Shown in pieces: positions 34,331 to 45,798 of a stretch of DNA of 64,000 nt (positions within the stretch are counted from its first letter, which is position 1; the number at the start of each line of letters is the position of its first letter). A program made the position numbers and the translations under genes. The notes below the pieces were generated by a model, which searched no databases, was not told the DNA's origin, and worked only from the letters and a program-made list of their open reading frames with translations. The DNA comes from Gliomastix tumulicola (Eukaryota; Ascomycota; Sordariomycetes; Hypocreales; Bionectriaceae), in assembly GCA_001599755.1 (NCBI GenBank), contig BCHX01000001.1, positions 5,394,001 through 5,458,000 on the forward strand, in the 5' to 3' direction.

Positions 34331-36399
34331 ATGGCAGCCGATGGTCTTGCAGAGCACTACCAGGTCCTGGAGGAGCTGGGCCGTAAGTTGTCCTACGACT
34401 GGAAATGCGCAGACGTCAATGCTAACACTGGAGCTTAGGGGGTAGCTTCGGAATCGTCTACAAGGGCATCGAGAGGGCTACTGGGGAGACTGTTGCTATC
34501 AAACATGTGAGTCCCTTCCCTCTCCTTCTAGCAGATGCGATACAGAGTGGCTGGAGACTGACACCATGCGAAACAGATCGACCTCGAATCGAACGACGAT
34601 GACATTCAAGATATCCAAGCAGAGATCGCTGTGCTGAGCACTTGCGCCAGTCCCTTCGTGACACAATACAAGGGGTCCTTCTTGAAAGGCCATAAGCTAT
34701 GGATCATCATGGAGTATCTGGGGGGCGGCTCATGCTTGGATCTCGTATGTCAACCCATCTGCGTGAGATACCCAAGAGTGCAATTGGCTAACTTTCATCG
34801 CAGTTGAAACCCGCCGTCTTCAGCGAAGCTCACATCGCCATCGTATGCCGAGAGCTCCTTCTGGGCATCCAGTACCTCCACCAAGAAGGCAAAATCCACC
34901 GGGATATCAAGGCTGCCAATGTGCTCCTCTCCGAGGCGGGCAAGGTCAAGCTGGCAGACTTCGGCGTCGCCGCGCAGCTCACCAACATCAAGTCCCAGCG
35001 CAACACCTTTGTGGGAACGCCTTTTTGGATGGCCCCTGAAGTGATTCAGCAGGACGGGTACAGCTTCAAGGCCGACATCTGGTCGCTGGGCATCACTGCC
35101 ATGGAACTTGCCAACGGCGAGCCTCCCCTAGCACACATCCACCCCATGAAGGTGCTCTTCCACATTCCCAAGAACCCCCCGCCAACCCTTGAAGGAGCAT
35201 TCAGCAAGGAGTTCCGAGACTTTATTTCCCAGTGCCTCACGAAAGATTGCGATCGTCGGCCAACGGCTAAGGACCTGTTGCGCCACCGCTTCATTCGCAA
35301 TGCCGGCAAGATCGAGGCACTCCAGGAGCTCATTGCCCGGAGGCAGATGTTTGACGCCAACCAGAACCGTCAGAGGCACCCCATCTACTACCAGGAGACC
35401 CTGCAGACCATCTCGCCTAAGGATGAGGAGGCCGAATGGATCTTCGACACAGTCAAGTCGGTCGCCCCGCCGAAGCGACCAACTGTCAAGCACCGCAAGC
35501 CGTCATCAGTCTTCGCTGCCGAGGAGTCCCTGCGCAAGCTGGACCTCAAGGATGCGCCTCTGGGAGCATCTTCCCCTGCTCCTGGCACGGTCCGACGATC
35601 TACCGTCCGCCGCACTCCTTCGCTCGCCCAAGTGTCCGCCATGCATTCCCAGGGCTCGCCTAAGAATAGTCTTCCCCGCGGCTCGGTAGTTGCGAAGCGG
35701 CCACTCCAGACGGACATGTCTTTCGGCAACTCCGGATCGACTATGCGTCTTTTCCGCAGAGTGCCTTCTGACAGTTCGACCCGGGGAGAGGCTGGACGTC
35801 CCACATCTCCTGATGATGTGTTCTGTGACGAGAACCTCCCACCGTCCCACGTGGCTCCCGTGGAGCCGTACGGAAAGGAGGCCATTCTCGGAAGGCGGCT
35901 GTATACCAAGGCTGTTGAGCCGTCGCTGTCCGAGCTGCATGCGCAAACCTCTGCTATGCAGAAGAGGGAGGCCTTGGCCAAGCTGTCCGACGCCTTTGCC
36001 ACCTTAGATGCCGTCGATCCCGAGGGTGCCTACCATCTCATGAACAACCTCATCTCCTCCATGGCCCAGGACAAGAAGCTCAACGCCGCGTTTCTTGGCC
36101 AGTCCTACAAGAAGCCAGCCGACGAAGCCGCTCCCGCAGGGACTGTCATTATCAAGAACTCGACGCCCAACTCGAGCCCTACCAAGCTCGTCCTCAGTTC
36201 AAGCAACCCTCATCTACGCTCCCATAGAATCCGGAGAGGAGAGTCCCCGTTGCCCGACGCGCGAGAGAAGGAGAAGACAATGGAGGCAAAATACCCCGGC
36301 CGTGAGGCTCGATCTGGCATGGAGCACTGCAAGCAGCTGTCAGACGTGCTCTACAACCGCTGGGCTGAAGGTCTCCGAATCCGCTGGCCCGCAGCCTAA
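34331..36399 (+). CDS. STE20-family germinal-centre kinase (Sid1/SepL or MST-1/Don3 type)
   Basis: Exons 34331-34382, 34439-34506, 34577-34744 and 34804-36399 give 627 aa. The kinase domain is N-terminal (about residues 10-265): glycine loop GRGSFGIV (17-24), VAIK Lys39, Glu in the IQAEIAVL helix, HRDIKAAN (128-135), DFG (148-150) and GTPFWMAPE (167-175), followed by DIWSLGITAMELANGEPP. The GTPFWMAPE plus LGGGSCLDLL signatures place it in the GCK-III group of Sps1/Sid1/Don3/MST-1 kinases. The C-terminal half is basic and Ser/Pro-rich with a helical tail (AMQKREALAKLSDAFATLD, then YHLMNNLISSMAQ), a likely regulatory or dimerisation part. GCK-III kinases act in septation and polarity signalling. 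Which paralog it is needs a tree. It is divergent from CYK3, another cytokinesis gene. Confidence 0.92.
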
Positions 36400-36956
36400 G
36401 CGCTCACAAATCAAATCGCATGATCTACTGACGGCACAATGAAAGAAGAAGAGAAGAAGAAGAAGAAGAAGAAGAAGAAGAAGAAGACATTTACGGGGAA
36501 TGATGAAACGATGATTTCAGCGAAACTGCTTACTGGAGTTGGTGGCAAACAATCCAGCGCAATATCAACTCTGTTGTTGTACGATCTACCTGTTTAAAAA
36601 ATAACCTGCTGTATTTGTTTGTATACCTGCTATGGAAAAAGAAGAGGGATGGGCCTGGCTCTCGCCATGATGACGAGGGCTGGGATATGTCTTGAGAGTT
36701 TGGGATCTCATGGCTTCATTCTCTGGCGGATTTGGCGTCGTCAGTTAGGATGTTCTCCCCTCCCACTTTGTTATCTCCGTTTGATCTTACTGCTTAGGAG
36801 TCGAGGCGTTGCTGCAAGCATTGGAATTTTGTGTGTTTTTCCATAGACCTAGATAGCGTAGGTCTCCTACATAGATAATTACAACAACTGACTCAACCTG
36901 TTCTCCAAAGCTGTCGTTGATTGCTGGCCCAAATTCTTCAATGACACCATAATTTG
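36400..36956. other. Intergenic between convergent kinase and RAI1
   Basis: About 560 bp with the GAA microsatellite at 36444-36486 in the kinase 3' region, and otherwise AT-richer DNA. No gene seen. Confidence 0.6.
36444..36486. repeat. GAA trinucleotide repeat
   Basis: A GAA/AAG microsatellite of about 43 bp just after the kinase stop codon, probably in its 3' UTR. Confidence 0.9.
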
Positions 36957-38595
36957 CTAGCCTGTGTCCTGTTGCTGGAGGGCGAGCTTGATCCTCCAGT
37001 TCTTAAAGTCTTCTGATATGATATCGCCGTGCCCTGTATCTTCAACTCTGTAGACTTCTACTGTTGGGGACTGTGGTGCGCGTCGTATCCGCCATACACC
37101 CTCGTCGTTGATTGCGGTCCTAAGCCCTGTGATGGGAGGTTAGTCAGAAGGTCCAGTCCTCGAGTAGCCATAGTATGTCTTTGTGGTGACGATGTAAGGA
37201 GAGCGAGGTTGTGATTGCGGCACCTACATTCGAGGAAAGAAGCCGCAAAGTTGACACACATGTCCGCATTCCAAGCCGGATTCGGCCCCGAGTTGACAGT
37301 CTGTGGGATGCTGTGCGTCTGAATCTCGTTGACATCGGCGAGTATGCCGTCCCTGGTCCGGAAGCCGACGATGATCTTGGGGACGCCGAGGAGGAAGGAT
37401 TGGATCCAGTACTTCATGAGCTTGCGATGGAAGCCCTCCATGTCCTTGGGGCCCCTGACCTCGGCCGAGGTCTTGAGCTCGACCCAGTTGATCGGCCGGC
37501 CCTTTTCGATCGGTTTGGAGTCCCAGACTAAACAGGGTGAGCTATTAGCTGGTATGTAATAGGCTACGAGGAGGCCGGGAAGTCTTACTGGCGTCGACTT
37601 CACCACCTAAACAGAGATTTGTCTTGCCTAGACCCGTGCGGACAATGGAGCAGTACTGGGCTTTGTTGTTGACAATCTCGTTTTCGCGGTTCTCGATGAG
37701 CTCGCGGGAGCATTCACCCCATGGTGCTGGGAGTGTTGAGAGCGTCTCGAACTTGTAGCCTATGTGCTGGTGGTCAGCTGCAGGTACTCACGGCTACCAA
37801 GTGTATAACAACTCACCCCAGAACTGCATCACTTTCAGGGGAATGCGCCTTCGGTGGTCCTCGTTTGCAGATTCCTGGCTTCTTTGCTCCATCTTGTGTG
37901 CATGACTCTCCTCGATGAATCTATCGGCGGGTCAGTCAAAGGAAGGCTTGAGTGTCCCAACCATCTACTCACAAACAGTCCTAGATGCAGGATAGGCTGT
38001 CAGCATGGTAGCGTTGACTGTTGAGATAAGGTAGCCGGCTGTACCTGATACAGGGTGGCATTCATCTCGAACCTGTGATCTGATCAGCAGTCTGACGACA
38101 ACGGTATCCTGTAAGAACTTACCCATCCATCCTTTCGAAAGGAGCTGCCATGATCTATCCAAGTCAGAGCCCAGCTCTCTCTCATTTTTGCAGCACCATC
38201 ATCACCTTTGTCATCATGCCTCGCCACGTCACGACGTTGACGTCTATCTTCTTGCCCTCCTGCTGCTCATGGTGGGCAATGGCCTTGAGGAGGCTGTCGA
38301 GGTGGCCGTCTACCGAGTCATCCTCTTTCTGGAATGTGTCGAAGCCACGGGACAGATCAGCGCCTATGCGTGGTGTGTAGTAGTATCTGAGCGATGAGGC
38401 GTCAGGATGGAACCCGTGTTCCTCGTCGTATGAGAAGCAGGTGAGCTCCTGTGTGCGTCTGGTTACTGGGATCCGCCTCTGGCTCCTTCTCGAGCTCATG
38501 AATGCATGTCTTATACAGCTTACCTTGGGTCGTTTGACGGGTTGACTCGCGCCGGCGAAGCGACCGATGGGCTGAATGGGGAAGCTATCGGACAT
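36957..38595 (-). CDS. RAI1: Decapping nuclease Rai1/DXO
   Basis: Nine exons (38524-38595, 38206-38448, 38123-38154, 38045-38072, 37973-37980, 37817-37920, 37589-37759, 37228-37527, 36957-37126) sum to 1128 nt and give 375 aa, as in fungal Rai1. Exon 5 is only 8 nt. The spliced protein has VVTWRGMMTKIM, APFERMDGFEMNATLYQ, the metal-binding GGEVDAIWD (Glu216, Asp218) and WVELKTS (Glu236, Lys238), then KYWIQSFLLGVPKIIVGFR and GVWRIRRT. These are the DXO/Rai1 catalytic motifs. Rai1 removes aberrant 5' caps, NAD caps and triphosphates from RNA and in yeast binds and stimulates the 5'-3' exonuclease Rat1. Eight introns of 50-101 nt make this the most fragmented gene of the window after TOM7. Confidence 0.94.
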
Positions 38596-39823
38596 GATCC
38601 GGGATGATCATGAGCCTGCAAGATCACGGGGGTGCCATAAGATGAGATCCGGAATGGAAGAATGAATCCCGGCACTCGGAGAAAGAGTTGAGGTTGGATG
38701 TTGGAAAGAGCTAACTGTGTTCCTGCTACGAATGCGGCCAGGGTCGGACATAAAAGCGTCGCCAACTGGCTGAGAGAATCTGCCCACCGATTTATGTCTA
38801 CCATTGACGCGCTTGGGGGTCACAACTGCCGACTTGGGCATCTTAGGCGAGAGGATATTACGCCTCACTGAAGAATACCGGGCCTTAGGCGACGTCTGAC
38901 AGGCCATCCTATATGAAACATTGGTAATGCACATACGTATTAATAGATGACTGGCAAATCTCTGACCCAGTCTTTGAATGGTTACACAACGTCCATGCCT
39001 CTCGTTGAACGGGATCGTGCCTGCCTTATGGACCGCCGTGCAAATTATACGTACCTTCCGTACCCGTATTGTACAGGCCAGGCCGTGCGCCTGAACAAAG
39101 AATTCCCGTCCGTAATGAAACTTTCTGTGGTCTGGTCATCTCCCCAACACGTCAGAGCTTGACCGCTTCCTCAACTCATGCCAACGCACCTCGCACGCGT
39201 GAATTTGAACCTGCAGTCATTGACAGTTGCCCAATCGCCTCCTCACTCACTGGCGCCCAATTGTGCGCATTCGCATTAATAGGCATCAATGCTAACAAAC
39301 ACCACATAAACGGGGTAGAGACAGGGAGTCGGCCCGCGCCTGGCACTGCTGGCACTTATTGTGCGCCATTCGTCCAATCATTTCGGCTGTCATTCTCTCC
39401 TCACTTTTCTCTTCTTCTCCTTTCCCTCATAAGAACCTCCTGGATCGAGTGCAAGAGGCCAAATATATTTAATGTTTTTCTCCGCTCTAAATTCTTAGGC
39501 CGTCTTCCTGCATCTTCATCTCGACCCTGACAACTAGACAACATTGCCGGAAACTGCATCAGCGACCACATCGATATTTTTTTTTTTTTGATTACTACCG
39601 GACCAACAGCGCTATTCGCCGGTAATATTCAGCGCCACAGCACGTGATCGCACTAACACCACCTCTTGAGTGGAGTGGCTCAACTGATACCCTTGTTGAC
39701 GCGATAACGCAGGTGCAGCCACTGCACATATCGGCATCTCCAGCTCTCAGCCAGAGCCTTGTCTTCTGCCAGCCTCGAGCTGGCTGACCCCCACCACGCC
39801 TCGCTCCTCGAAAATCAAGGTCC
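38596..39823. other. Divergent intergenic region of RAI1 and the chromodomain gene
   Basis: About 1.2 kb between divergent starts, with a T-run (about 39578-39590) and pyrimidine-rich stretches before the chromodomain gene. No coding sequence recognised. Confidence 0.6.
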
Positions 39824-42800
39824 ATGCCACGAAAACGCCGCGGGTGGACATCAAAAAGGAAGCCGAAAGTAGACGAAACCTGGTATACTATAAGAAGCAT
39901 TCTTGATGAGAGAGAGCGCAACGACAAGCTCGAGTATCTCATTGATTGGGACGACAATCCCCAGACTGGCGAAGTCTACCCGAACGAATGGGTGCGCAAC
40001 CTTTCCTGAATCTTATCCTTTGATTTGCGACGGGAGCTAACGTATGGCCGCGAACACAGATTATAAGCGACTGGGTAACTGAGACTGCGATAACGGAATG
40101 GGAAGAACGCAAGAAGTCGAGAGCTTCTGAACGTGCGGAACCGGCAGGTCTTGTTTCGCCTTCGACAGAACCTCAGAACGAATCCCCAACCGAGCCAGCG
40201 CCCGAGTCCGCGAGCAGCGCTGCCAAGCAGCCGGCGGCATCACTCGAGTCTGAAGAAAGCCAGCCTCCACGTCCTGCCAACTGGCGACAGCTCCTCCGGG
40301 TGCAAGCCGCCAGCAACAGTGCTGGGAAGCGCCAGGCTGAGTACGAGGATTCCGACGACGAGCCGCTCACGAAGAAGCCTCGCCGGGACTACGCCCTCAG
40401 TCCATCCCAGGAACCGGTGCCCTCGATTACTAGCAGCGAGTCGTTCCCGTCGGTTTCGCCATTCGACGCCCCTGAAGAACCCTTCTTTACGGCCTCTAGT
40501 CCTGCAGGCCTGCTGACGGTTGAGCTCAGCCGACCAGCCTTCGACCCATCTGAGTATCATAGTGTCCAGGCTAGCCAGTCGTCGCTCTACTCGTCGCAGC
40601 CGATAAGCGAGCTAGAGTCTCAGGACAAGAGGATCGCCTTTGCTTCGAACACGAGCCAGAAGACTATTCCAGACTCTCAGGATACTTCAGACCCTAGCTT
40701 GCTGGCAGGTCACACCCAGAGCACAACCCAAAGTAGTCACGGCGCTCAGCAGCATACTGTTCCAGATTCGCAGTCACAGGCTCAAGACCGCAATTTCTCT
40801 CAAAGAGTTGTCCAGGACCTTGGCCAGCCGGAGAGCACCTTGTCGAGCGTACCCGAAGAGTATATACCGGGTTCATCGGGCGTCAACACAGATATCCCGT
40901 CTGGCCAACCGATCCATCAGCTCGACCTCAACAGTTCGACTGATCGCTCACTGCCCCAGGGTGCGAAGACTAGAAGTGCGGAGATCCGAACGACACCTGA
41001 GTCTCAAAGTCAACCACTGCCTTCATCAGGTTGGATAGATTTTGCTGAGAAGGAGGCCGAACGGTCCACGCCAGAATCCCAGAACCCGGCGCCCGCTCCG
41101 TCAGGACATCAAGACGCGCCAGAGTCTGCCAACCAGGAACCCGTTCCGGACTCTGCTAGCTGGCCCGACGACTCTGAAACCCTCGCATCGATCGGAGAGT
41201 CTCAGACACTTCCGGTACTCGATCAGCCAGAACCAGCTTCTTTGACTCGCGAGCCAGTCGGAGACGCCGAGACTGAAGAAGGACAAATAACGGGCTCCGA
41301 CTCTCAAGCGCACCAGGTGCAATCCTCTCAGACAGTCGGTGGCGACGAATTTGCTGAAATCCAGGACGCCCAGCAAAGGAGCACTGGTTCACAAGCTCAA
41401 GTTACGTCAGAGCCAAGCCAAGAGCTGCTCCAGGAAACTGTCCCTGCCGGCTCTAGCGAAGTGCAAGCAAGTGAGCAGGTCTCACCCGAAGAGCTTGCTA
41501 TAGGAGGTAAAGAGATTCAGGAGTCTATCTCACGTGCCCAAAACGAAGAGACAGGTCAGCGAGAAACCCCAGACAGTCAGGGCTCACTTCGTCACGAGAT
41601 CTCACCAAGCCACGCCCAAGAGAATATCGAAGAAGCGCAAGAGGAAGCACCTATCCTTCAAATTTGTGAAGCAGTTGAGCCAGAACGACTGAAGTCTCAA
41701 GACAGCCTTTCCAAGGACGATCAGAAGCTAGTGTCAAGTTTGAGGAGCTCAAGAGTGTCCGAAGCGCCCTTTTTGAGTCAACCCGACTTTGCACCATTTC
41801 TCTCGGGGTTGTCTTCAAGCCAAAAACGACCCCACGAGACGCCAGATCGCCAAACCTCGGCCGATTTCAAGCCTCCTGTTCCCGCGAGGTCGCTTCCCGA
41901 ATATTCCCCAGGAATTATACAGAGCCTTTGCGAAGACTCGGAGAGCCACAGTATCACAATGTTGGGTTCCGAAACTGGTGAAAATACCACGGGTCGTCCG
42001 TCTGCTCTCGCCGGGATGCAAGCTATTTGGGATGACGAGCCGGTCGAAACGGAGAAGAAGGAAACTTTCGAGGGAAACAACCCTCCCATAGCAGAGCCAC
42101 TACCATCCACTTCGTCCTACCACAGTGCGACGATTGCTGGCCCCTCAGGTCATGGCTTCTTTAGCCAGCTCGGCGTAGATGATCAGCCTTGGGCTGCCAA
42201 CGAATCGTCGAGCCTGGCTACTGGAGGAGTCGGGTCTTCAGGGGCCGTGTCGGAGATGCGAAAGTTGCTCGGCGAAGACTTTTCGCAGACGGCAGATGCC
42301 CAACCTGTAACAGTATCGCCGGCCGATGTGAGCCTTCCCTCGGAGGCAGAGAGATTGACCCTCCCGGTTCTCCCAAGCCATGATGTTGCCACGAGCTCCT
42401 ATTCCAACACCGGGCAATACATGTCCCCTGTTCGACTTCCACACGCAGAAAAAGAGCCTTCGGAACCGGAGGCCCTCGAATCCCACCTAGTCACGTTGCC
42501 ATTCCCATCCAACATCCGAGAACGTTATTTCAACACTCTGATGAAATACGCGGATCAGGCGACGGCCTTTGGAGATGCCTTCACGTCTCAAAATCTACCC
42601 GATCCTGAGCCTGGTCTTGTTGCCGCCATCAGCAATCTGTTTGCTCTTCTTCGCAACTTCTGCGACTTTCCTGAGAGCGCTTTGGATATGAAGGACGTAC
42701 CTCTTGACCAGCAGGTCAAGTACTACCTGGACGCCAGTTCGAAACTGAGTTTCCTCTACGAACTCTTCCAAGCTATCACGAAGGACACGAAGATTCTCAT

Positions 42801-44446
42801 CGTTGCCCGCTCGGCGGATACCCTTCGTCTGCTCTGCAACATGGCCGAGGTTCTCCAAATAGAATTTTCTTGCCCGGCCCTTGGACACAGTGTGGCCAAC
42901 CCTTCGTCGCATTTGCATCTTACTCTGTCGCTACACAAGGACACAATTGACCTACGACACTATGGCGTTGTCATCAGCTATGATGGCGTCTCTAGCGACT
43001 CGGATCTCATTCAAAACCTCACCACGGACCATGCCAGGGAAAAGCAGCCTCTCTTGCTACGGCTCGCCATAGCCTTCTCGCTTGAGCACATCGAGGCTGA
43101 GATACCGCCCTCGGTTGCTCTGCTGCGGAAGGCTAGCGTGTTGGGGGCCACTGCAAACGCAAGATTTATGGTCGTCAACCCTCCTCGCCTCCCGAAGCCG
43201 CATGAAGTTGCTGCCATTTTTTCGGACTTCATCAATGAGACGGCAGAATCGATCGTATGGGAGCCAGAGCCGCTACCTGCGAATATTCTAGATATATATG
43301 CGTCTCAATCGGCTTCACAAATGCAGCGAGAGATATCTGTAGACTCGGAAACAGCGGGCAAGAAGCGGAAGCTTGACGAGGACACGGATCCTGAGACAAA
43401 GCGTGCGCGAGTTGAATCACACATCAACTTGCCACCGCTGTCTGATCCTGTCCAGGCAGTGTTGACCGACTCTGGTTTCACGACTATGGATGTCAGTACA
43501 GCACCCAAAGAGCGCCAACTCAACATGCCTCTGGACGTGGTGGAGGTTTTGGTGAACAAGGTGAGTCGTTCTTTTCTCTTTGGATGTTTAGTAGTGCTAA
43601 CGTATTCGACCCAAGGTCTTAGAGTCTCAGAGAGCAGCTGTCGCGGCCGAGGAGCTTGAGCCTCGCTATCGTGTCCTGGTCGAGAACTTGCAACGCCAGG
43701 TTCAGGAGTATGAGAAGTCTCAAGAAAAGACGTACAAGCGGTTCCGTGAAGCAATTGAGGACCGCACAAAATTTGAGGCTGAGGCTCAGAAAGCAACAAC
43801 TACACTCAACCAGGCCAATGAAACGGCAAAGCAGACTCAAGACAAGAGCGAGAAAAAGATTGCCGAACTCGAAGCTGTCATTGCTCGCCTTACTCAGGAC
43901 GAGGCTGTGGCGGCTAACGAGAAAGCACTTGAGGAGGCGTATCGCAAGATCCAGACATTGGAGAAACGCCTGGAAACCTCACACTCCACCGAGGCATACA
44001 CCAGGGATCTCTACCAGCAAGTCAGCAACAGTGTGCATGCGACCAACACCGAACTAAAGCAAGTGAAGGAGCGCAACGCTGAGCTGGAGAAGTTGACGAC
44101 GGAGCATATGGTCCAGGCTCAGCAAGAGCAGTCCAAGAGCTCTGCAAGAATATTCCTGTCGAGGATCGCGGAGCTCGAGACAAGCCTCCGCGAGACGCAG
44201 ATCGAGCTCGATCGTACGAGGGAGGAGAATAGAGGATATAAGAACGGGAGGCGCGAGACTCGTCAGGTTAGTGTCCCGTGTAGTCCACGTGTCGGCTCCT
44301 TGATGAGTCCTCGACCACGCGCCGCTTTTGGGGGCTCAGCCAGCAGAGGGGCTAGCCCAGCTCCGGTGATGGGTGCGTTTGACGGACCTCCTCTCCCGTC
44401 ACAGTTCTCAACGCCGTCAGGCAACGGCCGATTTATTCGACGGTGA
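39824..44446 (+). CDS. Chromodomain protein with HDA2/3-like domain (HDA complex subunit, CDP-2-like)
   Basis: Exons 39824-39991, 40060-43560 and 43616-44446 give 1499 aa. Residues about 18-72 form a chromodomain: ETWYTIRSILDERERNDKLE, then YLIDWDD, then PNEW, with an intron inside it, followed by the ITEWEERKKSR helix. A disordered region of about 790 residues is very rich in SQ/TQ, Glu and Pro. From about 866 (LVTLPFPSNIRERYFNTLM) to about 1122 is a Class II histone deacetylase complex subunit 2/3-like (helicase-derived) domain, including KILIVARSADTLRLL and DLRHYGVVISYDG. A basic KKRKLDEDT / ETKRARVE nuclear-localisation-like stretch and a long coiled coil (about 1224-1440) follow. The best-known counterpart is Neurospora CDP-2, which links HP1 and HDA-1 in the HCHC heterochromatin complex; assignment to CDP-2 is inference. 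Confidence 0.85.
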
Positions 44447-44966
44447 TCTAGGCCGGCCCCTAGGCTGGTTATTTCCTTGTTTCGTGTTTTCTGATTTGAT
44501 CTGTTGCCCGACTTCGGGCCAAGTGGGCTTCGGATTTGAGACGTTGACCTCTCAGTTCTTTTGTTCCTTGTCCGTTTTTCATACAAGCTGCTTGCTATCT
44601 TTGAGCAGGCTTTGGCTCGTTGCATTTTGGGAAGCAAGGCATGGCGTTCTGGACCTGGCACCCTCAGAGTACATAGCTCAGATAGGCTATCGACCAACTG
44701 GTTTTCATTTTGTCACTCCTCTGCTTGTCTGCAGAACTACTATTTGTCGAGTCACGGCACGATATAGCAGGCGTTGAAACGGGGTCATGTTAGAACATAT
44801 AAATAATTCGCACAGCCTCGACACGGTGTCCCAACGTCTATCTTCTCGCTCCTGTGTGTGTACATGTACAAGTAGTAGGTGACCGAGCCCCCTCCCAGCA
44901 ATTTGATTCAGCATCCAAGCAATGAAAGTTTGCTTTTCCCCTCCTTCCCCTTGCGTCGCTTCCCCC
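44447..44966. other. Intergenic between convergent chromodomain gene and COX6
   Basis: About 520 bp, T-rich after the chromodomain gene stop. Two 3' regions, no gene seen. Confidence 0.6.
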
Positions 44967-45770
44967 TTACTTCGTCTCGGGGTAGAGGTCCTCCTTCAGC
45001 GGCACGCCGAGCTCCTCGCGCAGGGACTTGAGCTCCTGGAGGTACTCGTCGTACTGCCCCTTGTTCTCGACCTTGGCCTTGATGCCCTCGAAGATGCGGA
45101 CGGCGGTAGCGAAGTCATTGACCCGCCTGGCGGCCTTGAGGGCGGCAGCGACGACGGTGGGCGAGGGGACGAGATCGTAGGCGAAGGCGTTGTTGAGGTT
45201 GCGCTGTTTGGAACGTGGGTGGTTAGCTTTCTGGTGTCTGAGGACATCCTGTGAATTCTCTCCCCACGCCCGAGGCTAGCTTGGGGGGAGACCCAAATTG
45301 AGAGAAAAACCGTGGGCGCGGGTGGAAGAGTGGCAAGCTTACCTGGAGCTCGAAAACGTCCTGGACACCGTCAAACTCCTTCTCGAACCTGGACGTCGAT
45401 TGATGTTAGCCATTGAAGCTCTGGAACGACGATTGCGACCGTTGTGTCCCATGGCGAGATTTTTTCTCCCTCCCCCATGGTCCCCCCCCATTCCCCCGGG
45501 GGTGAATCGTATGATTCCCGATGGTAGGTCTCCCACGTCCTCCAATTGCCCATTGAATGGCCCCCCAAAATCGAGTGTAGCGGTGCGGTATTACCTGGCG
45601 GTGAACTCCTCAAAGGTCTCCTCGGCGTGGTCGCCGCCTCGTCGGGGGAGGGTGGTGCTGAAGGGCATGACGGCGGCGCGAGTCATCGTCAGGGGAGCGG
45701 CGACGGCAGGGCGGACGGACGCGGCGCGCAGGCCGGAGCGAGCGGCGCGGAGGAGGTATGCGGGCTGCAT
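44967..45770 (-). CDS. COX6: Cytochrome c oxidase subunit 6 (mammalian COX5A type)
   Basis: Exons 45595-45770, 45343-45388 and 44967-45203 give 152 aa. The N-terminus MQPAYLLRAARSGLRAASVR is an Arg/Ala-rich, acid-poor matrix targeting sequence. The mature part has EETFEEFTARFEKEFDGVQD, then RNLNNAFAYDLVPSPTVV, then AARRVNDFATAVRIFEGIKA and ends EDLYPETK, the COX5A/Cox6 pattern of helical repeats. It is a nuclear-encoded subunit on the matrix side of complex IV in the inner membrane. Introns are 206 and 139 nt, longer than most here. The start codon is directly preceded on the coding strand by an (AC)n tract, and CCAAT boxes lie upstream. Confidence 0.95.
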
Positions 45771-45798
45771 TGTGTGTGTGTGTGTGTGTATGTGTGTA
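45771..45798. repeat. GT/CA microsatellite abutting the COX6 start codon
   Basis: A (TG)n tract with one TA variant, immediately next to the COX6 ATG. On the coding strand it is an ACACAC leader ending at the start codon, which supplies an A at -3. Confidence 0.9.
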
